Made by a program: the position numbers and the translations under genes. The notes beneath the pieces were generated by a model. It had not been told where the DNA came from. It ran no database searches and was given only the letters and a program-made list of their open reading frames with translations. 6,151 nucleotides of DNA from Nitrospirota bacterium (GTDB lineage Bacteria; Nitrospirota; Nitrospiria; Nitrospirales; UBA8639): contig JAOUQB010000160.1 of the NCBI GenBank assembly GCA_029879555.1, positions 1 to 6,151 on the forward strand. The letters are read 5' to 3'. Below, in pieces: positions 1-6,151 of this stretch (the first letter of the stretch is position 1; every line of letters starts with the position of its first letter).

Positions 1-17
1 AATTAGTAGAGGGCTAC

Positions 18-956
18 ATGCCGATGCAGATGATTTCCGAGTTGGCCATCTGCATTCTGTTCTTTTCGATTTGTAACTACCTGCTCAAGCGAGCAGGCGT
101 TGGGTTGCCCAAATTTTGGGCCGGCATTTTTGTCTGGTGCTTCATTAACCTGTTTTATTTGAAGTACCGGATCTACCCTCCTATTCCGTTTAGTGTCCGT
201 GCTATTTATGGGACTGTTTCTGCTTGCGGAATTTTCATGTGGGTCTCAGGTTCTCAAGAGGAATGGATGGAGTTTAAACGTCCGATTATTAATGTGTTGG
301 ATGCCAATACTGGATTTACCAAAATTATAAGAACGGCATTGTTAGTACTTTTGCCCATTGGGTTGGGTGGATTTGCATATAATTCGCTTCTCCCAAGTTT
401 CGATGAACCCATTGAGCTTCGCACGGTACATCCAGCGCCCCCAGCGACGACCAAAGTACATGGAAAAACCTATGTGCTACAAACAGCACAGCAGCCCTAC
501 CGTATTGATACGAGTGGGAAATATGATCCAGCATATTCAAATGCCCATATTGTGGACCAATCCATGGGTCGTCTTATGAAAGATGTCAATAGTTCTGAAG
601 ACAACCCCTGGGATCCAAATGCCAAAGGTTATATCAAGCATGTGAGAGAAGGAGGGGAGATCTTCTTTCAGAATTGTCATTTTTGCCATGGAGATAATTT
701 AAACGGAAGAGGGCTTTGGGCCTTTGCCTTTAATCCTATTCCGGCTAACTTTACCGATGCCGGCACAATCGCCCAACTGCAGGAGACGTTTGTATTTTGG
801 CGGGTGGCAAAAGGCGGTATTGGGTTACCTGGGGAAGGATTCCCGTGGGCTTCAGTTATGCCTCCTTGGGAACAGCATCTTACAGTCGATGAAATTTGGA
901 AAGTGATCATGTTCGAATACTGGCATACTGGCTACTACCCAAGAACTTGGGATTGA
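18..956 (+). CDS. Membrane-anchored mono-heme cytochrome c with four N-terminal TM helices
   Basis: A 312-residue protein that probably passes electrons between a periplasmic donor and the membrane. Four hydrophobic stretches are visible at about residues 6-23, 33-49, 62-78 and 104-121. A hydrophilic linker with a proline-rich start (about 139-143) follows, then a class I cytochrome c domain at about 205-312. Heme attachment is C220-H-F-C223-H224, and the likely distal ligand is M281 in SVMPPW. The chain ends YYPRTWD, a tail familiar from respiratory cytochrome c domains. Heme c is attached outside the cytoplasm, so four helices imply an N-out topology. There is no cleavable signal peptide. 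AGAGGG at 8-13 lies 4 nt before this ATG; the in-frame ATGs at 24 and 30 are alternatives. The NxrC-like gene begins 15 nt after the stop, so co-transcription is likely. I do not recognise a named family for the membrane part. The cytochrome call is firm; the partner is inferred. Confidence 0.88.
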   Translation: MPMQMISELAICILFFSICNYLLKRAGVGLPKFWAGIFVWCFINLFYLKYRIYPPIPFSVRAIYGTVSACGIFMWVSGSQEEWMEFKRPIINVLDANTGFTKIIRTALLVLLPIGLGGFAYNSLLPSFDEPIELRTVHPAPPATTKVHGKTYVLQTAQQPYRIDTSGKYDPAYSNAHIVDQSMGRLMKDVNSSEDNPWDPNAKGYIKHVREGGEIFFQNCHFCHGDNLNGRGLWAFAFNPIPANFTDAGTIAQLQETFVFWRVAKGGIGLPGEGFPWASVMPPWEQHLTVDEIWKVIMFEYWHTGYYPRTWD

Positions 957-957
957 G

Positions 958-963
958 GGAGGG
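958..963 (+). promoter_or_regulatory. Shine-Dalgarno of the NxrC-like gene, deciding its start
   Basis: GGAGGG lies just past the stop of the upstream cytochrome gene. It is 8 nt before the ATG at 972 but only 2 nt before the in-frame TTG at 966, so 972 is the better start. A second purine run, GAGGG at 1016-1020, sits 5 nt before another in-frame ATG at 1026. That start would give a more ordinary signal-peptide length, so it remains possible. Confidence 0.6.
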
Positions 964-971
964 CCTTGGAA

Positions 972-2861
972 ATGAACATGAAATTCACAACTCAATTAAA
1001 ATCAGAAACAATGATGAGGGAACAAATGAACAGAGAGTACAAGGATAGCCGATGGCGCCCTGGCTTAACGTCAAGCCTTCTCGCTTTAGGGGTCCTCATG
1101 GCTGGAATCGTATTTAGCGGACCAACGTTTGCCCAAGATGCTGAAGGTTTTCGAACTGAAGCCTTGCCAGCGCCAGCCCCTGCCGAACAGGTTGAAGCTG
1201 GGAAGCGAGTCTATTTCACAAAATGTGTCTGGTGTCATGGGGTCAATGGATCCGGTGATGGTCCAGGGGCCGACCGACTCTGGCCGCGGCCACGTAACTT
1301 CAATGCGGGCACCTTTAAAATACGTCATACCGCCAGCGGACAATTGCCCTTAATTGAGGCTGACTTACTGAAAACCGTGACTCATGGCCTACCTGGTTCA
1401 GCCATGCCATCATGGGAAGGTATTCTTACTGAGCAACAAATGAAGGATGTTCTGGCGTTTGTCACAACAGAGCTGGTCAAAGATCGTTCGTTCCAAGATG
1501 CAGAATTTGAAGAATTACATGTTCTTGAGCTAGAAAAGCTTGCTGCTCAAGCCGTCCCACCATCTGTGGAATCGATCAAAAAAGGTTCCGAGCTCGTTGT
1601 TGAGAACAAATGTATCGAATGTCATGGCCTTGAGGGGCGTGGTGATGGGAACGCGTTTAATCTGAAAGATGACTGGGGATTTTCTATCCAACCTGCAGAT
1701 TGGCATAAATGCTGGAATTTCCGTGGTAGTCGCCAGGATGCCTATAATGTGAAAAATATTTTTCGCACGTTTTCAACCGGGATCAATGGGACACCAATGC
1801 CATCATTTGCCGATAACACCACGGTAGAAAATCGGTGGCATATTGCTAATTATGTGAACCATCTTTGTGAGAGGGATGTCGATGTTGATATTGCTGGCGG
1901 TAAGGTCACTGATGAGATTGCTGCAGCCTTGTTCGCCGCAAAACCACGGGGCATTGATCCTTTAACGGATAAACCTAAGATTAACTTCGTTATTCCTTCC
2001 AAGTTTTCGGAAGGTGACCTTCCGGTCGACCAATACGATGAACGTTGGAACACGGTTGAAAGACGTATTGTGGCGATTGGTGGACAAATTACCCATAAAC
2101 CTAGAAATTTCGTCAATCGGATCGATGATGTGTGGGTTCGGTCGCTGTACAATGAAACTCATTTGACCCTGATGTTCCAATGGGATGATCGTACAAAAAG
2201 TATTCAAAAGGATGAGGTGGATTGGGAACCGTATGAAGTCAATCTAGAGGACTATGGCATTGTTGAACAAGAGCCAGGAGGTAGTATGTTCGACGATGAT
2301 ACCACTCATCCAGATTCGATTGCCGCCAAGCAAACCAGTTATCAAGTGTTTAATGACGGGTTGGCTTTTCAAATGCCAATTAAATTTCAAGAATTACCTG
2401 CCCCTCGAAAACCACGTTACTTCTGGGGTGATGAGACTTTCCCTGTTGATATTGCCAAGTGGACAGCGGATGGCAATCTTAAAGCCTATATGGGAAGTGG
2501 TTGGGATGTAGATCTTGAAGATCGGGATGACTTCACTGAACAGTTAAAGTTGGTGAAAGCCGAATGGAAGGATGGGCGTTGGACGGTCATCATTTCCCGA
2601 CCATTGAAGGCTGACTACGAAGAAGATACCTACATTGAACTCGGCAAGTATATACCCATCAATTTCTTTATGTGGGATGGCCACAATGGGGACGTTGGTA
2701 GGAAGATGGGTGTTTCCGCCTTTTATTATTTAGTGTTGGAGCCACCGATTCCTGCTGAAGCCAAATGGTATGCTGGACTGGCGGCAGTTGGTTTGGTGAT
2801 TGTCGAAGGGTGGATTTTAACCCGCCGGTCGAATCGCCGGAAAGAACTCGGGACCAAATAA
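972..2861 (+). CDS. NxrC-like fusion: two cytochrome c domains plus heme b (ethylbenzene dehydrogenase-type) domain, membrane anchored
   Basis: Likely a periplasmic electron-transfer subunit for a molybdoenzyme of the type II DMSO-reductase family, such as nitrite oxidoreductase. Residue numbers count from the TTG at 966; subtract 2 for the chosen ATG at 972. A basic N-terminus and hydrophobic core (about 34-51) end in PTFA|QDA, a Sec-type signal peptide cleaved near residue 56. Cytochrome c domain 1 (about 75-170) has C87-V-W-C-H91 and M147 in AMPSW. Domain 2 (about 203-302) has C216-I-E-C-H220 and M278 in GTPMPSF. Residues about 355-590 match the ethylbenzene dehydrogenase gamma/NxrC heme b fold, with the DDVWVRSLYNETHLTLMFQW strand pattern and the FFMWDGHNGD region. 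By analogy with the Met/Lys heme b ligands of EbdC, M470 and K580 are candidate ligands (inference). A helix at about 600-617 followed by RRSNRRK anchors the C-terminus. At about 630 residues it is far longer than a plain gamma subunit. Nitrite oxidation itself is not shown, since no alpha or beta subunit is in the window; chlorate, selenate or similar enzymes use the same fold. Confidence 0.85.
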   Translation: MNMKFTTQLKSETMMREQMNREYKDSRWRPGLTSSLLALGVLMAGIVFSGPTFAQDAEGFRTEALPAPAPAEQVEAGKRVYFTKCVWCHGVNGSGDGPGADRLWPRPRNFNAGTFKIRHTASGQLPLIEADLLKTVTHGLPGSAMPSWEGILTEQQMKDVLAFVTTELVKDRSFQDAEFEELHVLELEKLAAQAVPPSVESIKKGSELVVENKCIECHGLEGRGDGNAFNLKDDWGFSIQPADWHKCWNFRGSRQDAYNVKNIFRTFSTGINGTPMPSFADNTTVENRWHIANYVNHLCERDVDVDIAGGKVTDEIAAALFAAKPRGIDPLTDKPKINFVIPSKFSEGDLPVDQYDERWNTVERRIVAIGGQITHKPRNFVNRIDDVWVRSLYNETHLTLMFQWDDRTKSIQKDEVDWEPYEVNLEDYGIVEQEPGGSMFDDDTTHPDSIAAKQTSYQVFNDGLAFQMPIKFQELPAPRKPRYFWGDETFPVDIAKWTADGNLKAYMGSGWDVDLEDRDDFTEQLKLVKAEWKDGRWTVIISRPLKADYEEDTYIELGKYIPINFFMWDGHNGDVGRKMGVSAFYYLVLEPPIPAEAKWYAGLAAVGLVIVEGWILTRRSNRRKELGTK

Positions 2862-2867
2862 TTTCTG

Positions 2868-2887
2868 ACCAGGTAATATGGCCTGGT
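2868..2887 (+). repeat. Small inverted repeat before the terminator
   Basis: ACCAGG (2868-2873) and CCTGGT (2882-2887) can form a 6-bp hairpin with an 8-nt loop. It lies just after the NxrC-like stop and 12 nt before the main terminator stem. The loop contains the ATG at 2878 that would begin an extended mobA reading frame. It may be a 3' end stabilising structure or chance. Confidence 0.35.
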
Positions 2888-2899
2888 TGAAAAATAGGG

Positions 2900-2931
2900 A
2901 AGGGGGTGGGATATTCCCACCCCCTTTTTTT
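2900..2931 (+). terminator. Strong rho-independent terminator after the NxrC-like gene
   Basis: GGGGGTGGGA (2902-2911) pairs perfectly with TCCCACCCCC (2915-2924) around a 3-nt TAT loop. Two A-T pairs extend the base, and seven T follow (2925-2931). This is a textbook intrinsic terminator, 38 nt after the stop of the NxrC-like gene, and should end the cytochrome transcript. It is odd in that the T tract runs straight into the ATG of mobA with no spacer. Confidence 0.9.
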
Positions 2932-3561
2932 ATGCCCACACATCCTGAATTTCCTAACATTACCGGGGTCATTCTTGGCGGAGGCCAAAGTCGAAGAATG
3001 GGTCGTGATAAACGGCGACTTCATTGGGAAGGAGAACCATTTCTGGATAGGGTGAGTCGATTGATGGCGAAGTTATTTAAAGATGTTTTGGTTGTCACAG
3101 CCGAAAATGACTATGAAGGTTCACATCTTCCTGTTCGATTGGTCACGGATAGGATTCCTCATAAAGGTTCTTTAGGAGGCCTTTATACTGGGTTGGTTGA
3201 AGCCAAAAATTCGTCATGCTTTGTTGTTGCCTGCGACATGCCATTTTTAAATTTAGAATGTATCGCCCTGATGTGCCATCGGTTTAGCAAAAATATCTCA
3301 GTGGTAAGAATTTCTAGGGGTCTTCAACCATTACATGCCCGGTACACCAAAGAGTGTATCCCGGTCATTGAGCAGATGATTCATGACGGAGATCTGAAAA
3401 TTCAAAATTTGTTGACTCATTCAGATCTTTCAATAGATATTCTTGATGAATCAATTTTTCATAATATTGACCCCTATGGGAAAACGTTTATGAATATTAA
3501 CACGCCCGCCGATTTTGAATTTGCGAGAAAATTTTCTTTGGACCCTTCTCTCTCAGAATGA
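2932..3561 (+). CDS. mobA: Molybdenum cofactor guanylyltransferase MobA
   Basis: A cytoplasmic enzyme that transfers GMP from GTP to Mo-molybdopterin, giving the guanine dinucleotide cofactor used by DMSO-reductase-family enzymes. From this ATG it is 209 residues, close to the usual MobA size. The nucleotide-binding signature is at 15-27, LGGGQSRRMGRDK, with K27 the expected key lysine. RIPHKGSLGGLYTGL (74-88) matches the conserved GPLAGI-type segment. D102 in ACDMPFL is the expected metal-binding aspartate. LQPLHARY (131-138) and the closing NINTPADF (188-195) are also typical. GGG in the first motif favours guanylyl- over cytidylyltransferase (MocA). The frame stays open upstream to an ATG at 2878, but those 18 codons read through the terminator stem and look like no protein sequence, so 2932 was chosen. 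No Shine-Dalgarno precedes it. It sits beside an NxrC-like gene, and NXR needs this cofactor. Confidence 0.9.
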   Translation: MPTHPEFPNITGVILGGGQSRRMGRDKRRLHWEGEPFLDRVSRLMAKLFKDVLVVTAENDYEGSHLPVRLVTDRIPHKGSLGGLYTGLVEAKNSSCFVVACDMPFLNLECIALMCHRFSKNISVVRISRGLQPLHARYTKECIPVIEQMIHDGDLKIQNLLTHSDLSIDILDESIFHNIDPYGKTFMNINTPADFEFARKFSLDPSLSE

Positions 3562-3583
3562 AAGATCTTTGATTGAGTTTTTT
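3552..3583 (+). terminator. Candidate weak terminator at the mobA stop
   Basis: An imperfect AT-rich hairpin overlaps the mobA stop codon: CTC/GAG at the base, AAT/ATT in the middle and AAA/TTT around a GATC loop, with a 2-nt bulge and a G-G mismatch. Six T (3578-3583) follow at once. Position and T run fit an intrinsic terminator, but the stem is weak, so efficiency is doubtful. Confidence 0.4.
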
Positions 3584-3775
3584 ATGTGTATTTTCTGTTA
3601 AGGAGTGACGGGAGAAATTGTTGGTTTGATTGCTGTGACTGTAATCGGAATGCGAAATTTTTCCGTAATTAAATTGCCGGGGTTTGTTTCTGAAGAACAA
3701 AGTGGAAGCTTGAATTCATCCGTGGAATCTTTCGTGATAGTAGAATCCTTGCCTTGTCTGAAATGCTGTGTTAGA

Positions 3776-3789
3776 TTCGCCGCGGCGAA
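3776..3789. promoter_or_regulatory. Perfect 14-bp palindrome upstream of argS, possible operator
   Basis: TTCGCCGCGGCGAA is an exact inverted repeat with no spacer, 24 nt before the argS ATG. It stands out as GC-rich in an AT-rich gap and is followed by an A run, so it is not a + strand terminator; the - strand has its T run on the wrong side too. TATATT at 3798-3803 resembles a -10 box, which would put the palindrome over the -35 area, a position where a repressor could act. Protein binding and promoter activity are inference only. Confidence 0.35.
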
Positions 3790-3813
3790 AAAATCCTTAT
3801 ATTTTGCATAGAT

Positions 3814-5607
3814 ATGGAATGTTTTGTGGAGAAATTACTCCAAAATCAGGTGAGTAAGGCTATTGCCGCAGGCTTGAAAAAGGTGTCTGAGTCCGGCCAA
3901 TTACCTCTGGAAACTATTCCATCTCCGATGGTGGAGCCTCCCAAACGTGCAGAATGGGGAGATTTTTCCTGCAATGTGGCTATGGTGTTGGCTTCAACGG
4001 TTCGGCAACCTCCTTTAAAAGTGGCCGCTGTGTTGGCTTCCAGTCTTCGTGAGCAATTCCCTGATTTATTTCAACGGGTGGATGTCGCTCCACCCGGATT
4101 TTTGAATATCACCCTGCATCCTTTGCGTTGGATAGAAGTGTTGCGAACGATTCAGGAACAAGGGGCTTCCTATGGAACAAGCCATATTGGAAAAGGGCAA
4201 CGAATACTTTTGGAATTTGTTAGTGCAAATCCGACCGGGCCCTTGCATGTAGGACATGGGCGTGGTGCGGCATTGGGACAGGCGATGGCTTCGATTTTGA
4301 CGGCCACCGGATTCACGGTGTCACGGGAGTTTTATATTAATGACGCGGGTCGACAGCTTCTATTATTGGGGCGGTCTGTCTATGCACGCTATCGAGAATA
4401 TTGGAAAAAGGATTCTTCGTTTCCCGAAGATGGATATCATGGAGCCTATATAAAATACTTAGGTGAATCGGTGGCCCATACTCATGGGGAAACCTTATTG
4501 GAAAAACCGGTAGATGAGGCTGAGATGGCTTGTGCCCAAGTGGCCAGTCAGATTCTGCTTAATGGTATCAAGGAAGACTTGGCGAAATTTGGGGTGAATT
4601 TCGAGACCTGGTTTTCAGAAGCGACCCTTCATGCTAAAGGCATGGTTCAGATGACGCTGGATGAACTGCTGGAACGGGGCCTGGCCAAGGAGGAGGAGGG
4701 CGCGTTGTGGTTTTGTTCGTCGGAATTTGGTGATGAAAAAGATCGAGTCGTGAAAAAACAGGATGGAACCTATACCTACCTCGCTGCCGATATGGCCTAT
4801 CATCGAGACAAATTAGCACGGGGTTTCGATACCCTAATTAATATATGGGGTGCAGATCATCATGGGTATATTCCACGAATGGAGGCGACGGTGCAGGCAT
4901 TTGGCCATGCCAAAGAGTCGTTGCGGGTTGTGCTTGTGCAAATGGTGAGTTTGCTGCGTGGGACGCAAAAGATTGAAATGTCTAAACGTACCGGAGAGTT
5001 TGTGACCCTTCGAGAGGTCGTGGAGGAAGTCGGTGCGGATGCCGCCAAGTTTTTTTTCTTGATGCGGAGGGCCGATACTCATTTGGATTTTGATTTGGAA
5101 TTGGCTAAGCAACAGTCTTCAGATAACCCGGTTTATTATGTGCAATATGCCCATGCTCGTATAGCCAGTGTGTTTCGTGTAGCTCAGGAACGCCAAGTAC
5201 CTCTGCCGGCTATTCAGGATGTTGATCCGACGGTATTACTTCATGAAGAAGAGTTGGGAATAATTAAGACTCTGGCGCACTATCCCTTTATTCTTGAGGG
5301 GAGTGCCATCGCATTAGAGCCTCATCGCGTCACATTTTATCTCCAAGAACTTGCAGCGCAATTTCATTCTTATTACAACAAGCATCGGGTGCTCCCACCA
5401 GTAGACCATTCGGACGTGATTCACGATGTGTCACAGGAAGGGACATCGGAGACAAACGGACAGGGATCGCGCTCGGAAAGTGAATCGGTGCAAGATTCTC
5501 TCACGCCTGCCGTGACGGCTGCGCGTTTGGTGCTGTTGCGTCAAGTGCAGACGGTCCTTCGCAATGGCCTCACCTTACTCGGAATTTCATCTCCTGAGAA
5601 AATGTAA
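3814..5607 (+). CDS. argS: Arginyl-tRNA synthetase (class I)
   Basis: Charges tRNA-Arg with arginine using ATP, in the cytoplasm. At 597 residues it is slightly longer than many bacterial ArgRS. The N-terminal tRNA-binding (Add1) domain covers about 1-105. The class I HIGH motif is in [13 protein letters not shown] (138-150, H145 and H148). [11 protein letters not shown] (171-181) and [14 protein letters not shown] (343-356) are standard ArgRS catalytic segments. The KMSKS equivalent is EMSKRTG (388-394). The DALR anticodon-binding domain runs from about 437 to the end, with [13 protein letters not shown] and the closing [15 protein letters not shown] polar Ser/Glu/Gly-rich stretch at about 530-563 is inserted between YNKHRVL and the AARLVLL helix, where the family usually has only about ten residues. 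The ATG at 3814 has no clear Shine-Dalgarno; GTG at 3826 is an alternative that would remove four residues. tgt starts 22 nt downstream. Confidence 0.96.
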   Translation: MECFVEKLLQNQVSKAIAAGLKKVSESGQLPLETIPSPMVEPPKRAEWGDFSCNVAMVLASTVRQPPLKVAAVLASSLREQFPDLFQRVDVAPPGFLNITLHPLRWIEVLRTIQEQGASYGTSHIGKGQRILLEFVSANPTGPLHVGHGRGAALGQAMASILTATGFTVSREFYINDAGRQLLLLGRSVYARYREYWKKDSSFPEDGYHGAYIKYLGESVAHTHGETLLEKPVDEAEMACAQVASQILLNGIKEDLAKFGVNFETWFSEATLHAKGMVQMTLDELLERGLAKEEEGALWFCSSEFGDEKDRVVKKQDGTYTYLAADMAYHRDKLARGFDTLINIWGADHHGYIPRMEATVQAFGHAKESLRVVLVQMVSLLRGTQKIEMSKRTGEFVTLREVVEEVGADAAKFFFLMRRADTHLDFDLELAKQQSSDNPVYYVQYAHARIASVFRVAQERQVPLPAIQDVDPTVLLHEEELGIIKTLAHYPFILEGSAIALEPHRVTFYLQELAAQFHSYYNKHRVLPPVDHSDVIHDVSQEGTSETNGQGSRSESESVQDSLTPAVTAARLVLLRQVQTVLRNGLTLLGISSPEKM

Positions 5608-5629
5608 TGAATCGGTAGCTCGATACAGT

Positions 5630-6151
5630 ATGACTCTTTCGAATCAACACCCCCTCGCCCCCTCTGGCGTAAATCATTTTCAGGTCCACCACACTTCGGC
5701 CTCTGGGGCCAGGGCAGGGGTGCTCTCTACGTCGCATGGTCAAATTGACACTCCGGCCTTTATGCCCGTAGGTTCGCAGGGAACCGTCAAGGGACTAGAT
5801 CCTCTCGAAGTCCGCGATTGTGGCTTTCAGATGATTTTGGCCAATGCATATCATTTATTTCTTCGACCAGGTCATGACCTCATTGAATCTCAAGGTGGAT
5901 TGCATCAATTTATGCAATGGTCAGGGGGAATTCTGACCGATAGTGGTGGCTTCCAAATGGTCAGCCTGGCCGATCTGTGCAAAATTACTGAGGAGGGTGT
6001 GAGGTTTCGTTCTCATATCAACGGCGAATGGCATCTGTTGTCGCCAGAGAAAAGTATGAACATTCAAGTGGCGCTGGGTTCCGACATTATGATGGTGTTG
6101 GATCATTGTCCGACTTATCCCTGCACCAAACCACAAGCACTGGAAGCGATG
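5630..6151 (+). CDS. tgt: Queuine/preQ1 tRNA-guanine transglycosylase, 5' part (cut by window end)
   Basis: The first 174 codons of an enzyme that swaps the wobble guanine (G34) of tRNAs with GUN anticodons for preQ1 during queuosine synthesis. Family landmarks are [20 protein letters not shown] (26-45), [13 protein letters not shown] (46-58), [13 protein letters not shown] (69-81), GGLHQFMQW (89-97) and [12 protein letters not shown] (102-113). D104 is the conserved active-site aspartate. [20 protein letters not shown] (127-146) and [16 protein letters not shown] (149-164) follow, with D158 at the base-recognition aspartate position. The usual DEC triplet reads DHC here. The frame is open to the last base; about half of a normal protein (roughly 370 residues) is present, so the zinc site and nucleophile aspartate lie outside. 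The ATG at 5630 is the only reasonable start, with 22 nt after the argS stop and a poor Shine-Dalgarno. Probably co-transcribed with argS. Confidence 0.93.
   Translation, partial: MTLSNQHPLAPSGVNHFQVHHTSASGARAGVLSTSHGQIDTPAFMPVGSQGTVKGLDPLEVRDCGFQMILANAYHLFLRPGHDLIESQGGLHQFMQWSGGILTDSGGFQMVSLADLCKITEEGVRFRSHINGEWHLLSPEKSMNIQVALGSDIMMVLDHCPTYPCTKPQALEAM

Noticed and set aside
1..17. End of an upstream gene (TAG at 4-6 or 7-9)
   Set aside because: Too few bases to assign a frame or product.
966..971. TTG start for the NxrC-like gene
   Set aside because: It is only 2 nt from the GGAGGG, while the ATG at 972 has good spacing.
2878..2931. Upstream ATG extending MobA by 18 residues
   Set aside because: The added residues are encoded by the terminator stem and loop and read as Gly and Pro runs; MobA proteins normally begin shortly before the LxGGxSxRMG motif.
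3618..3645. Possible promoter TTGTTG - 16 nt - TGTAAT in the mobA-argS gap
   Set aside because: The -35 match is only three of six and AT-rich DNA gives such matches often; not strong enough to annotate.
3706..3717. Adjacent HindIII and EcoRI sites (AAGCTTGAATTC) suggesting a cloning junction
   Set aside because: No vector-like sequence flanks them and the surrounding composition is continuous; chance is enough.
3605..3811. 68-codon GTG-initiated frame between mobA and argS
   Set aside because: The AAGGAG before it abuts the GTG with no spacer, the product matches nothing I recognise, and the frame runs through the palindrome and promoter-like region. It is more likely leader DNA than a gene.
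5608..5619. Four-codon frame ATG-AAT-CGG-TAG after the argS stop
   Set aside because: Too short to be a gene and without a ribosome binding site of its own.
5921..6136. Minus-strand frame inside tgt
   Set aside because: It lies opposite strongly conserved TGT motifs and is a shadow of that gene.

Overview
The window holds five genes, all on the + strand, from a bacterium that probably carries a nitrite oxidoreductase (NXR)-type respiratory chain. The best guess is a Nitrospira-like member of Nitrospirota with moderate GC (estimated by eye at just under 50%). The lineage call rests mainly on the second gene. It is a periplasmic protein joining two cytochrome c domains to an ethylbenzene-dehydrogenase-type heme b domain, the fold used by NXR gamma subunits (NxrC) and other type II DMSO-reductase-family enzymes. 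No 16S gene or catalytic NXR subunit is in view, so both the organism and the link to nitrite oxidation are inferences.

Layout. (1) 18-956: a membrane-anchored cytochrome c with four predicted transmembrane helices and one CxxCH heme site. (2) 972-2861: the NxrC-like fusion with a signal peptide, two CxxCH sites, a heme b domain and a C-terminal membrane anchor. Only 15 nt separate these two genes, and they look like the end of an electron-transfer operon. (3) A strong intrinsic terminator at 2900-2931. (4) 2932-3561: mobA, for molybdenum guanine dinucleotide cofactor synthesis, whose ATG directly touches the T tract of that terminator. (5) A weak AT-rich terminator candidate overlapping the mobA stop, then a 252-nt gap (3562-3813) with no credible gene but with a perfect 14-bp GC-rich palindrome shortly before argS. 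(6) 3814-5607: argS, arginyl-tRNA synthetase, with a polar insertion in its C-terminal domain. (7) 5630 to the window end: the first 174 codons of tgt, queuine/preQ1 tRNA-guanine transglycosylase.

How they fit together. The first two genes probably form part of a wire that takes electrons from a periplasmic molybdoenzyme through heme b and c-type hemes to a membrane partner. MobA makes the guanine-dinucleotide form of molybdopterin that such an enzyme needs, so its position just downstream is consistent with that reading. argS and tgt are translation genes (tRNA charging and tRNA modification) and seem to be a separate housekeeping unit. The most unusual features are the multi-heme NxrC fusion, the four-helix cytochrome c next to it, and the terminator/start-codon arrangement at mobA. 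No mobile element, CRISPR array, tRNA or rRNA was seen.
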